A DNA stretch of 64,000 nt from the NCBI RefSeq assembly GCF_964355755.1, contig NC_092677.1, forward strand, positions 14,282,601-14,346,600, in the 5' to 3' direction. A model generated the notes under the pieces. It ran no database searches. It was not told the origin of the DNA and saw only the letters and a program-made list of their open reading frames with translations. Position 1 is the first letter of the stretch; each line of letters opens with the position of its first letter. This document shows, one piece after another, positions 35,544 to 48,299 of this stretch. The position numbers were made by a program, and so were the translations under genes. The DNA comes from Antedon mediterranea. Its lineage: Eukaryota; Echinodermata; Crinoidea; Comatulida; Antedonidae.

Positions 35544-36659
35544 GTTGTATAAATAATGTCTTTGAGTTCTTTGAGAATTAATTCAATCAATGCTTCCTAA
35601 AAATTGCAAAAACAAAAAAGTTTACGTCTTGTTTGCAAACTTTATTAGATTTATTCAACCAAGAATTCATTGAAGTTATAAATACAGTTATTAATTATAA
35701 ATGTTTTTACACAGTAAATGGTGGTTTTATATTGTGCAACATAATAGTTTATTTCAATGGCCATTCAATAAGTAATATTCCTTGCATATTTTACAGTATC
35801 TTTATCTACAATTATTTATTAAGATTTTAAAGTTTACTGTATTGATAGTATATACAATATATTTATGGTTTATTCTTATGTACTATTAACATTGCAGCAC
35901 TATTTCTCCGTATCTTATAGATTACATGGCTTATATTGCACATCATGTGACCCACAATCGTCCAATCAAATGACAGGAATTTGATTAGATGTTATATAAT
36001 ATAATCTATTTAATAATATTATTTCTCCATGGTTTAGATACTACTAAGTGTACTGTATATTATACTTCACAGTGCATACAACAAATTACCACCCTCATCT
36101 ACATGTTATATTGTATGATTGTAATAAATCTCTGTAGATCAATATTGATTGGTAATAAGAGACCACATGGGCAGTTTTTATGTAAACTCGGGTAGAACAG
36201 TATTTAACAATACTAATTACTGTACTGCTTAGTTATTTAGAGGCTGTGAAATAAAATATTTTATTCAATAAGTAGCTTCAAAATAACTGTACAGTTAAAC
36301 TGTGTCATACCATTTGCATAGGTGGATTTATCATTTAGTTCCCAAGTTTGGGGGAGGGGGATAGGTATAAAAACCAATGTATTTTATTGTAACAAATAAT
36401 ATGATAGTATTAAGAACATCTAAAATTCAAAATTGAATTGTGTGTTGATCAAAGTATGATTGTATTATGGTATATAAACAAAACAAACATAAAGAGTATG
36501 TCAAAAACTAAACTATGATCCTTCAAATGCATGCAACATGTACCAAACTTCAATAAAATAACCATAGTACAGTATACAGTTTATATACAGTAAGATAGAA
36601 TAAAATTATTTCCTGTCGAATGTGTGAATATAATCATAGATATACTTAAACAATTATTA
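35544..36659. other. AT-rich stretch, no gene seen
   Basis: Probably begins with the 3' UTR of the 33978 gene. I see no exon, RNA gene or named repeat. Confidence 0.4.
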
Positions 36660-36807
36660 CATCTACACTATCTTATATAACTTTATGTGACAAAAAAATG
36701 TGGTGTGCTAATGATGGACATGATGATGTCATCACCACGCACCATATTTGGGTACATCGCACATCACACTTTTTTGTAGAACTATTTTCATAGTGTAGAC
36801 AGAGCTT
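36660..36807. mobile_element. Palindromic MITE, family A copy 5
   Basis: Left end decayed (ATCTACACTATC), right end ATAGTGTAGACAGAGCT, with GATGGACATGATGATGTCAT and CACCATATTTGGGTACAT in the core. Confidence 0.8.
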
Positions 36808-38284
36808 TATGATATAAAAATAGGTGTTTATAGGAATACTGTACTGTTTCCCTAACAACTACTACCACAAGGCACTATAAAACCTTGTATACACACGGTG
36901 TTCATTGTAGTCACGTGTACATTTTAACAATACACTCAGTAGGTAACTTCTTGTGAAATAAAGAATGTATTGTCTAGTATTACAGAGTAGTACTGTAATG
37001 TGCGAAATGTGATCTTAAATTAATGTTTTAAAAAATGCTTACACAAGGAAGTGAATATTATTTCATTTTACTGTAATACCACTTTTCAAATGTTGCAAGA
37101 AAGGGGTGGAAAATCATTATCAGTATTCTTTTTATCATAAAATTTTGAATTATTATTATAATAATTATTAATATTATTATTTATATTTTGTATGTTACAT
37201 TCCAGTGAATCTATGGCTGCACCTTGTTAATGTTAGAAACAATTCTTAGTACACCAATTAAAAATAGTGATATGGAAAAGTAAAGACTGCATTAGCTTAA
37301 AAAATAAATAACATATTGTCATCAAGATGTAGGCCTACTTTGGTCTTTGGTCGAATCTGAAAGACCACGCGTTACCTAAGCACTGACCACCCGACCTGTT
37401 TATAGTTTTCTAAATTCCTGATGTATTGTTCAATAAATTATTCTTCCATGCCTGAACCGAGTGTGTGTATACGTAGGCCTACAGTAAAGCATAGAAAAAT
37501 CGTATTAGTATTGTTATGTTTCATACTGTATATTTTTTAATTCGGTGTTCGATAACAAATTTAAACATTAATAGTTAACTATATCTATTGGGTATAAAAA
37601 AAACAGTGTATTTTCAGTCTAGGCCGATCCAGACAAAATTATCGTTAAGAGTTTAAGAGTTGATTATTGTTACAGATGGATGTATGAAGTTATTTTTATA
37701 TTATATATTGCAAAATGAACTTTAAAACGTTGTAATTTTATTGAATTGATATTAAATATAATAATCAGTATACTATTTTCGACTTGAGTGTTGTTTACGA
37801 TTGATGTGTGTTTTTCATTGGCATGGACACGGAAAGAAACTATTTGTATTGAATCGATAAAGGATAATATAATAATCTATACACATAACATAAAACGTTT
37901 TGATTGTGTTTAATCTTGGTTTATTATGTTATATCAAGACAAGGAGAAATACTACGTTTATGATGCAGTTCACTGCCATATAATTGGTTCGCTTGGCTAA
38001 AAGATGGAGGAACTATTTCATGGCTAAAATATTCAGTTGGCAACATCTCCATACCGAAAAGCAATAAACCTGTTTGCTCATATGAATAAACCATATTGCT
38101 CTCTTACATTAGTTCCAGTACAATTTAACACAGTAGGAAAAATATGTTTGTTAAGTTGAGATGTTGATATGTCATCTCTAGTGGTTGTAGTGTCAGCGGG
38201 TGCGGATACAATGAGGTGAATCACCCCTAATGTCCCATATTCCTTCTTCCCGTAAACGTCTTCTTGGGAAATACATTTTCATTA
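36808..38284. other. Gene-free stretch
   Basis: AT-rich; no convincing exon, RNA or repeat recognised. Confidence 0.35.
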
Positions 38285-38790
38285 AAAAAATGTTGTTCTG
38301 AAACTCAAATAGTCAGGTTAAAAGATGTCATAAAATAGGGGTCCGTGTGCAATTTGTGGTGAAAGTTGGCAACATGTCTAAATATCTTAAGTGGGTCAAA
38401 ATAAACCCAAAAATACTTGTTGCCCAACCTGTAACCCCGTGGTTTTTATTTATGGGCCTTTTCAAGATGGCGGCCAACATATTCAAATAGCTTATATCTC
38501 GGTAACCGCTGGTCATACGGAGTTTATTTTACTTTCAAATTGTTCAAAACATATATATTTATATTCACTCTATAACATTAATTTGTCTAAAAATGACCGG
38601 AACTACCATCAAATCGTTGAAATATGCATGCTGTGAACTGTTCTGCAAGATCGTTACAATTTTTGATTGCACACAAAATACCTCTTTTAACCTGACTAAA
38701 AGGAAGAGAGAGATTGTAATGTTAGGCTATAACATTACAATCTCTCTCTTCCTTTGAGTTTCAAAACAAAATGTTTATATATTAATGTAA
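38285..38790. mobile_element. Inverted-repeat element carrying a perfect 26-bp hairpin
   Basis: The left arm contains CTGAAACTCAAATAGTCAGG then TTAAAAGATGT. The right arm has the inverse: CTTTTAACCTGACTAAA and TTTGAGTTTCAAAACA. The right arm is split by a hairpin (38699-38724 against 38730-38755, 26 of 26 paired, 5-base loop GGCTA). The interior holds a CTTTTCAAGATGGCGGCC motif of a kind common in invertebrate MITEs. No ORF. Confidence 0.75.
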
Positions 38791-39157
38791 CTCGGGGCTT
38801 ACAAATTTGCAGAGTGCAAGCAGTATAGTAATCATAGAATATAAAATTATAATATTATAATATAACAATAGCGCACATATCCACTAAAAGTGCTCTAGGC
38901 GCTAATCACAACACTGATTATACTTCATTAATACCATATGCCTCGGCAAAAAGGTATGATTTTAATAATATAATATATATATAATAAATACTGCACCCCC
39001 TGTAGGCCTAATAGATAGTTATCTGTTTTTTTTTTTTAAGTAGAAATTTTGAAAATTTGTCGCAAATTTTCCAGGAATTTTTTCGAAAAACGGGCAAAAT
39101 TTCGACCCTTTTATTTTTTGACATAACTACTTGCTGTGGCTCTAAGATGATGTTAAC

Positions 39158-39455
39158 ACGACAACGACGATTTATATAGCGCTTACTGTTGTGAAACCTC
39201 TAAGCGCTGAACATTATTACCCCAGTCATTCTTTTTATCTAACACGTAGGGAAACATAATCCCACAATAATGCAGCTAGTAATAAAGCGCAAAGTTGTGT
39301 CTTGATATAACCTGGCTTCCATTTATACACCTGGGTAGAGAGCCAAATGTAAGTAAATATCTTGCCTAAGGATACAAGCAATACTGCGAGAGTTGGATTC
39401 GAACCTCGAGCAGTAGTCGAACGTCAAAACACACTTGCGCCACACGCCCACCGGT
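39158..39455 (-). mobile_element. tRNA-derived SINE with LINE-like tail
   Basis: On the minus strand the head reads GGCGTGTGGCGCAAGTGTG (A box TGGCGCAAGTG) and GAGGTTCGAATCC (B box). The body follows with CAAGATATTTACTTACATTT and CACCCAGGTG-like sequence, and the tail has AGCGCTATATAAATCGTC, as in CR1/L2 3' ends. It is in a gene-free region. Confidence 0.85.
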
Positions 39456-41081
39456 GACACGCCCTTACTATTAGGTGATATGATACAATTACGGACTGTC
39501 CAGATGTACCCCCGTGACAGATTGCAGTCCCCCACAATTAATTGTGCTCAACAGTACTTATATTTCGCAAACCGTTTGAGCGGAGGATAAAACTTCTAAA
39601 ATTAAGCATTATGAATGGAACGTCAATTTTAGCGGTTTTGTAGAATCATTTTTCGATTTCCCCACTAGTCAAAATAGTTATTCATCATTCTAATGAAGAG
39701 CTTTCGTAGCCCAGCCCTTTTACAGTGTCGCCAATAAAAATAGTATAGATTTCATTTAATTGTTTGACAAAAACGTTTGGAGATTCTTAATAACTTTGAA
39801 AATATTTTTAAAACAAAAATTATAGACTAGGCCTATTCATATTCGTTTTTGCCTCAAAATGATACACACAACAAAATGTATAATCAAACCAACTGAACTT
39901 GTTGTTTCAGTTAAGTATAGTGGCAAATTGTTTACCTTTTTTTTCTTATGCATTTTCCTGGATTAATGACAACTTACATAGGCCTACATGGACAAGGAAG
40001 AACCAACCAGGCATGGGAGTGGGGGAGGGGGGATTCCCCCCACAATAAGGAACTATATCACTAATTTAAGTAGGTCTTATAATGATTAGAGAAAAAACTT
40101 TTAGATAGTATTTAATACATTATGTTTACACTGTATAAATTATACCAACGCAACAACATGCACTATCAAAGTGACTTTATCAGATATCCAGCTTTTCCTT
40201 GGTGTTTTAAATATGCTCAATACAGACAGACGATAGGTCAACATCGCATCAAGACAACGATCGATTTTTGTACGTTAAAAAAACCTGCTGTTAAACAGAA
40301 ATTGCTGATGGTGAAGCACTTATAATTTACGATAATGTATTGTAAAGAGAGGATAATTAATAGAATATAAACAGCCATTGTTCAGTTCGTCTTAATCATT
40401 TTGTTTTCAAACAAAGCACGAACGAAAGACGATTGAAATTAAAAGGAGACAAACGAAAAGACATTATTGATCCGGTGAGATGGAGGAATGGGATGCCGAC
40501 AAATAGGACAATCGGAGGCTAAATCATACGCCCTTATAATTCTCTTATACGATATCAAGACGCACTTTTATTTATATTTTATTTTATCAAAACCAACAGC
40601 AACTTAACGGAGACTTCTAACAAAAAAAGACTTTGAAATTAAAGAGGCGCATTGCTATAGACCTATAGCCTAGGCCTATTTAGATGAATCTCAAAATTTA
40701 CCCGAGTATAGGCCTAAACCGTGTGCCACAAAAAAAAAGTATAAATAATATAGAATACGGTAATCATTATCATCACAAATACAAAATTATATGTACAGTA
40801 TATTGACGTAACTCGTACGCATATTTCAAAATACATTGCAGTTTAGATGCATCTGTAGCCTACAAAAACACTTCCGAATCAATAGTTGTCTCATCATCAA
40901 CAGGAAATTACTAGTTTTGGAAAAAGATTGTAATTTTCATGTAGTCCTGACCTTGCCTAGTTCACACTTACATAGAATATATCTATAAAAAAAAAGAAAA
41001 ACTTTGTTGATTAAATGATGATTAATACGAATACTTTCCGTCACAAAGACCATTGTTAGATCAGAGCGGCGACGTAGACGA
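39456..41081. other. Gene-free stretch
   Basis: AT-rich with a G-rich patch at about 40018-40030. No exon or structural RNA found. Confidence 0.35.
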
Positions 41082-41217
41082 CTAAGACTATCAAACTTCA
41101 TGTGACAAAAAATACGTGATGTGCCCATATCTGGACACGATGTCTTCATATTACTACCATATTTGGGCACATCACATTTTTTTTGTCACATAAAATTGTA
41201 AAGTGTAAACAGAGCTT
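41082..41217. mobile_element. Palindromic MITE, family A copy 6
   Basis: ACTATCAAACTTCATGTGAC at left and TAAAGTGTAAACAGAGCTTT-like right end, with GTGATGTGCCCATATCTGGA and TACCATATTTGGGCACATCA in the core. The left terminus is decayed. Confidence 0.8.
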
Positions 41218-41537
41218 TACGTCTTCAATTGAACGATACGCGAACGGTCAACGCATTCAACAGAGTCAACGCGTTCGCTCCCCATCAAACGTATTTAATG
41301 TCACTGTTATTTGGTATTGAATTTCAGAGAGAAACCAGACTCTCACACGCGGGCGCGCCTATATACACATACGTACTGCTAGAAAATGTATAAAGTAGCA
41401 TCTATAATACTGTATTGAGAAACATACATTTTCGATAAATTATAACACATCCGTTGAGAGATGAAAATATAATTGTCATTGGCCCACGAAAGAAACGATA
41501 CAACAGGGAGCCGGTTTACAGACTGTGTTTGATGTTG

Positions 41538-41613
41538 AGCCTTGTCTACAGTATCAAACTTTATGTGACAAAAAAATGTGATGTGAACTAGTTTGATAGT
41601 GTAGACAGAGCTT
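41538..41613. mobile_element. Palindromic MITE, family A copy 7, internally deleted
   Basis: Only 76 bp: the ends AGCCTTGTCTACAGTATCAA and TTTGATAGTGTAGACAGAGC remain, with GTGATGTGAACTAG between them. The central CATATATGGAC region is missing. Confidence 0.8.
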
Positions 41614-42290
41614 TAGTCCACCACTTTATATAGCCCTTGACGTACATCCAACTGTTTGTTAAAATTTTGCTACCTATTTTTATTTATCACATGAAGCTAT
41701 GTGCTAAGTTTATAAATATACAAACAATGTATTAAGCATGACTGCACCACGCTGAAACAGTACATTTCAGGTACATTAAACATAAATGGAAGGAATTTTA
41801 ATTAATAAAATATAATTTATATATATACAGTATACGTAACTATAACAGACATCAAACAGTTCAAAAATGAAAATCCATTGATAATTCTAGCAAAATTTAA
41901 TTACATATCTTTGCATGCTTTTTAAATAATTTCAGTTTTCAGCCTTCTTCATATTACAGTTCGCAACATAATTTTTATTTCTACACAAATACAAATGGCG
42001 CAACGCACAAGATCTCTTGTTTATTATAATTAATAAAAATTAAATATATTTTTGTTTTTTTTATTTTTATATTAGAGTATATAGGCCTAGCTATTTAAAG
42101 CTAATGGCGATAAGACAGCTGGCATAGGGAGGACATTTTTACTCCGACATGCACGGCATTAATACATTGTGGATTCCATTGCTCATATTTTTAAAGCTCT
42201 CACTACCATCCAACGTGCACGGTTTACCGTACTTTAATTGTTTATATCCACTTCTATTTTGCAACTGTTTTACACAGTAACCATTATTCG

Positions 42291-45200
42291 TTAAGTATAA
42301 GTTAAACAATTGTCTACGCGTCTAGTCTGTGTCTCCACACTCGTGGTACCTGCACTGCCTGTGGTATCATCTTTGTTTCGATTGACTACAATAATATCTG
42401 CTTGGATCTCGGCATTACAGTATGTAGGGGCATCTCTAATCTGGTTCTGTGTTGATGACCGATGTGCATTGTGTACATATTCAGATGTAGTCACTTTGCG
42501 ATGATTGGCAGCAGGTGGTGGCAATGGTATTTGATTACTATTACATGATGTAATTGGATTACTATTACATGATGTAATTGAATTACTATATGATGTAATT
42601 GAATTACTATTTGATGATGTAAGTGGATTATTATTACATAATGTAATTGAATTACTATTACATGATGTAATTGGATTACTATTACATGATGTAATTGCAA
42701 TAGTACCAGATGAGGTCATTGCAACACAACTAGATGATGTCATTGCAACACTACTAGATGATGTCATTGCAACACTACTAGATGATGTCATTGCAACACT
42801 ACCAGATGATGTCATTGCAATACTACCAGATGATGTCATTGCAACACTACCAGATGATGTCATTGCAACACTACTAGATGATGTCATTGCAACACTACTA
42901 GATGATGTCATTGCAACACTACTAGATGATGTCTTTGCAACACCACCAGATGATGTCATTGGACTATTGGATGATGTAATTGGAATGTTACTAAACTTTG
43001 TCTGCGTTTCATTATGGCTCATCTCAGCACTAAGTCTACTTCGTTTAAAAGGATAAATATCAGCTTGTGTTTCCACATCACTGAACTCAACATCTCCTCT
43101 TTCAATCGTCTGATGAACATAAGATTTCATCTTATCTGTAGTAATATATTCATTTACATTATCTCCTTCTTTATCGCGTACAACAGATTTATTTAAATAT
43201 GCACCTGTGTGGACTGCTGTAGCTCTATCCACGTCTGAGACAATACTGGAAACTACTTCACTGTCATTCTTACACATGGTTTCCGACAATAATAGTTTAT
43301 CTTTTCCTGATTTTGAAATATCTTTAAGTTGTTCAACACTACTATTAGTGCCTTCATTGTGTGCATCGTCATGGACAGAAACAGCATCCTGATCTAAAGG
43401 ATGTTCTTTCATTGAAATACTCTCTTGATTATTACCACTACTATAGTTTGTTGTGACAGACTTTACTGTATTTTCTATGAACTGGTTTTCAAAAATGAAA
43501 TCTTGAAATTCATCCGTTTGACTTCCAGAATCTGTATGAAGTAAATCTTCAAAACTTTCCCCCATAATGTTCTTCAGCAAAGGAGAAGTCGGTGCCCTAT
43601 TGTCCGCTAGATTGCTATGAGGAGACTCGTGTAAAAAATCATTGAAATTTCTCAGTTGTTCATTTGAATATGTTTGGGTTGCAATGCTTTCTAGAAACAC
43701 ATCACCAAAATCTGGAAATGGATCCATCAAGTCGATAGTTGAAAAACCACTCTGTTCATTGTTTCCATGTTGCATGTCATTTTCTGCTTGTATCCCTATT
43801 GTGTTTCTTTCAGTTTGACATTCTTCCATATTCAAAGGTATTGTGGATTTGTGTGGAGCTTCTCCAGAACATGACCTCTGGTGCTCTAACCCTGTTAAGT
43901 AACTGGTAGAAGATGGTATTGTACGAATGGACTTGTCATGACATCCGTTTCTTGATTCTTGTGACAAGTTCAATACTCCATCATCATACTCACCTAATAA
44001 GTGGTCAGTGTTCTCCAAATTCATAGTAGTTTGGGTATCAGAAGACACCTTTAAGTTCAGAGATGAAATCTTTTGAAACGATCTTTTTCGTTTACTTAAT
44101 GAAGCAACATTATCAGCTACTTGATTTGTCTGTGGAATATTAATTCCTTGATTGGTTGTAGGTACATATTGTGAACTTGTGACATAGTTTGGTGGAGTTA
44201 TCATAGTTGATTGGTGTTGTGTCTGCGTCTCTGACGAAGCTCTCACAGTTATTGGTTGTATACTTGAAGATGTACAAGGTATGTTCAAGTTTGCACCAAC
44301 AAAATTGTTGGGTGTCACATTCAATGGTTGGTTTACATAGTTTTGTGGAGTTACGACTATTGAATGTTGATTTATTATATCTTGATTAACATCCTGTCTT
44401 TGCAGAATTGCAGAAACCATTGCCTGAACAAGCAGATCACTGGACGTCTGAGTCTCCATATTCTGTCCACTAGGATTTAATGGATCTGGTGCAACAGGTT
44501 CTACCCGAAAATATGGCATGGTCTGCACTAATGCATCACTCACGCTATTACCAAGGCTCATGTCTGATGCAAAATTTACATTTGCATTTGCTGGCATATT
44601 TGTCTGAGTGTGAGCGTCTGTTTCAGCAATGCCAGGAAAGTTTGTTCCAACCGTCAACATTTCAGGAAGAACTTGATTGTTCAAATGTGTATTTGTGGTA
44701 CTATCTTGCTGCCAGTCTGCTGTGTCCATTGCACTCCACTGGGCTTGAGCATCACTTAACTGAGGCCTCTCTATGGAGGGTTCATTGGAAAAACCGTTTT
44801 TGATGTCCAAATTGACAGTTTGTGGGAAGTTTGTATGCCGAGTTTGTACAGGCATGATTTCTTTGATGTCTGTAATAACTCCATTGTTGACAGTCACTAA
44901 TGTGGTGTTTTTTGGATGCAATGAAGCTGCCTGGGATACAGACAGGACTTTCGGTTTTGGGAGGATAAACTGTAGTTTTGGTGTTGAACTACTAACTTGG
45001 TTTTGAGCACACTTTGGTAGGACGTTCATTAACACTTGGTGGTTGGTTTTAGTTGTTTTGGGTTTCTTTGGTAACTGCAAACTATAACAAAAAATTAAAA
45101 CAAATTTATAAATATATGAAATAAAATAATATCATCGTATTTCAGGATTGGGCAATAATATTTTAGGCATTATTTTTAGAATAAGGTGAAATACTTACTT

Positions 45201-46513
45201 TTGATATTGCACAGGGACTATATGTCCTTGTCTTTTAGCATGCATTAGGAGGGACTCCTTAGATTTGAAGGGGCACTGACACGAGCAATGGAAAATCTGA
45301 CCACATATAGTCTCATGTCTCTTTTGTGTTGTTGCTGTCCCAAAGCCACGTCCGCATTTACAGCACACAAATGATTTTTCCCCATGGCAAACAAAGAAGT
45401 GCTAAAAGAAAAATAACTGTTAAGAACTTTTAAGCTAACAAAGAAAAAATTGCAGATATATATAACTAATTAATAATAGTGTTCTCCCACAGCAGGTTTA
45501 AATTAGTATCAAAAATAGTGTAAGCAAGTGATGGTTAAGCCTAGCCATTAAAAGACCTTATTTAATTCGGTAGTTTGCTTAATTGTCCAGTATTAATTTT
45601 TATATTGTGAGAACACTGAACTTTATATAAGCTTTTTCCTACATCACCAATGTCGAAACAGTGCTCACATCCGCAAGTATGTATATGTTACATAAGTAAA
45701 AAAATACTGTACTCAACTAACAAGTGCAGTAATAATATACTTTACCTGACGTAAAGAATTTCTTCGATTGAATGGCTTTTGCAAAGTGACACTTCTTGAG
45801 CAATTTTCTACTGGACAGTAAAATACTTTGACTCTGCTTTTTCTCTTTCCACCACGCCCATATGTAATACTTTCTGACTGGTTCTATAAACAAGATATTT
45901 ACAGTACAGTACACATAAGGAAGGTCAATATTGGTTGCTTTTGTATTCTCAAATACATTACTACTGAATGTCCATAATTACTACAAAAAACACTTCTGTT
46001 TTCATGATGTGCAAAACTATATATCTTTCATTTATTTCAACAATATTTTATGAGGGTGGTCCATCCAGCCGAAGCTGATCATTAGGGACTCTCACAATAA
46101 TACATCATGACGAGAAATAAGCATGTAACAATAAAAATTATATTAAAATAAATATAATTTATAAAGATAAAATAAAGCACAAACAAATTAGAATCAAAAC
46201 TATATATCTGTCAAGTTTGAAGATCATTCTGCACAAAAATATGTGTGCATGAGGGGGTTTATTAATTGATGTGACGTATAAAAAAAGACGGAAATATTTT
46301 ATCAAGACTACAGAAATCCTACTACAGTTAATCCTACTACAGTAACAGTAGTAACTGTACCTGAACCAAACCATGTGTTTTTACAACATGCATATGAAGT
46401 GATGGACGAGTTTTAAAGATCATATCACATCCTTCTTCAGGACAAGGAACATTTTTTTCAGGCTGACGGGAGAGCTCTTCAACAGTAGGAATAACGACCT
46501 CGACATCATCCAT
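42291..46513 (-). CDS. ATMIN: ATM interactor (ASCIZ), zinc-finger transcription factor with LC8-binding tail
   Basis: Four exons in frame: 46513-46361, 45883-45746, 45401-45199 and 45081-42291 (1094 aa; the human protein is near 820). The family protein controls the dynein light chain gene and takes part in ATM signalling. Zinc fingers are in the first three exons: VPCPEEGCDMIFKTRPSLHM..HVVKTH, FYCPVENCSRSVTL, SFVCCKCGRGFGTATTQKRH and FHCSCQCPFKSKESLLMHAK. The long last exon is Ser/Thr/Asn-rich with about eleven TQT/TQA/SQT-type LC8 sites (for example HTQTNMP, METQTSS, SETQTQH, IATQTYS, VETQTRR near the end), as in ASCIZ. Residues encoded by 42540-42960 are a 24-bp-unit repeat (SSSVAMTS). The start is the first ATG in exon 1; the open frame extends upstream to an acceptor-like site, so a few more residues are possible. 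Confidence 0.9.
42540..42965 (-). repeat. In-frame 24-bp minisatellite within ATMIN
   Basis: About ten copies of GATGATGTCATTGCAACACT plus ACTA (plus-strand view) encode an eight-residue SSSVAMTS unit. They are followed by a more diverged block (unit TTACTATTACATGATGTAAT plus TGGA) encoding ITSCNSNP-like units. All copies keep the frame. Copy number probably varies between individuals. Confidence 0.9.
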
Positions 46514-48299
46514 TGTAATCAATTTTTGCAATGTATGTATTAAGTATTTGGTATGGGACTTATTAACCTGCTGTAACCATGATTGTGCTGTAGTTAAAAA
46601 AACAAAGATAAAGGTATTAAAATATTTTAATCTATAATATTATTAATAATTAATTCATTTTCAATCAAACTTCATATTATTCTTAAATTAATTATTTTTC
46701 TTATTATTACAGTATGTGATTAAACACATTGCCATAATATGTTAACTCGTATAAAATGCCTACTAGGCTAGGCCTACTGTACTGTATATACAAACATCTT
46801 ACCTACTGTACTGTAATGAAGAAAGAACGAACCGACTAGCAAAAAAACCTCATCAGCAACTAAACGATTTCTTCCGCGTACTTTATCTTAACCAAACAAC
46901 CCCTTTGTAATGGCCTACTAGGTTTGTTACTATTTTTATGGATAGTTATTGTACAACTACATCTTAAATTGTACTGAAATTTAATAAATATTAATATATC
47001 TGTTTTATGTTTATAACTTAGACCCGCTCTTACCAAAATAGTCACATTTTGCACCGTAAATTCTGTTTAGTTTAGGCCTAGCTTCGAGGTGTTTTTGTTT
47101 GCTTACTATAATATCTATGGAACGCCGCCAACGCCTTTTAAACCATTGATTCTAAAATAAATAGCGGTTTTTTTGTTAGTTTTTTTCTGTTATTCAAAAG
47201 ATATCATAGTCAAGATATACAGTATACAAAAGTCCAAATAACAAACAAAAAATCAACGAAACATAACATTAAATGTAGGATGAATCATAGATTGATTATA
47301 TAATCCTGGTAAATATTATAGACAAAATCACCAACTACTGGCCAGAAGAAAAAAAAACTGACCACAACACAAATGATAAGCATTTACCTTTCAGAAGATG
47401 CTGAACCCTATTTTAGGCTAAATTCAGACATTAGACTCTGGAGGTAAATCAATTATACAATGTCTTTTTACATTTTGACATTCAATACCTTTAATATTTA
47501 TAATCAAACTATACTCTAAAATTGAAGTCATCAATTTCTATTAACATTGTTTGACAATATATAACTGATTATTAATATTTTCTATAATATTATCATAGGT
47601 TTATACAAATATTTGATAAATATAGTATGCCTGGAGAAGAAATTGAATTCAGCTTAAATTCACATTTATGAATGTGGAATGGATTTTGGAAAGTAAGTTA
47701 AAAATATGGAATATTAGTGAGTCTAGGACATTTTAATGTTAGGTATCACAGATAGGAAAGTATATACTGTAATATAATGTCATTTCCAAAAATACCATGT
47801 AACTTAGATCCCTCCAATTAGACACTATATGATAAAAATCTATGATTGCATTTTGACCAGTGACCAGTTTTAACAATAACACATTTTTACATACAGTATT
47901 TTTAGTCACGTACAAACCAGCTCGCTACGTCAGTCGCTTAACACTAACTCAAATCTGTAGCTACATATCTGGCCTTGTGTTTTAACTCTACCGCATAAAA
48001 AAAAATAGGGGGATTCCTTTTGTTTATAATCTATACTTTTACTTGAAATTAGTGACACTGACATCATCATGGTTCACCATTTTTCTCAATTCAAGTACAG
48101 TTTATCCATTTAATGCAATTGAAACCAAGCCTGTAACAAGGATTTTGACATTGGGGGTTCGTTTTTCCACAAAAAGGGCAAACATCATCACGAGCTAGGC
48201 TAGTTGAAAATAAAATAATAGGCCAATAATGCATTACATACTGAAATTTAAATAATCTATATGACCATTAATTTTTTATATTTAAACACTGAGATGCAA
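46514..48299. other. Between ATMIN start and STRAD stop
   Basis: Should contain the ATMIN promoter and 5' UTR at the left (an acceptor-like TTACAG on the minus strand near 46575) and the STRAD 3' UTR at the right. No other feature is recognised. Confidence 0.4.

Noticed and set aside
39390-39455. Possible tRNA gene on the minus strand
   Set aside because: Also a SINE head: it continues into a body and a LINE-like tail.
40122-40325. Plus-strand 67-codon frame
   Set aside because: No splice sites, no recognisable family motif and no supporting neighbours.
42491-42700. Minus-strand frame of HHVIVIQL repeats
   Set aside because: Out-of-frame reading of the ATMIN 24-bp repeats.
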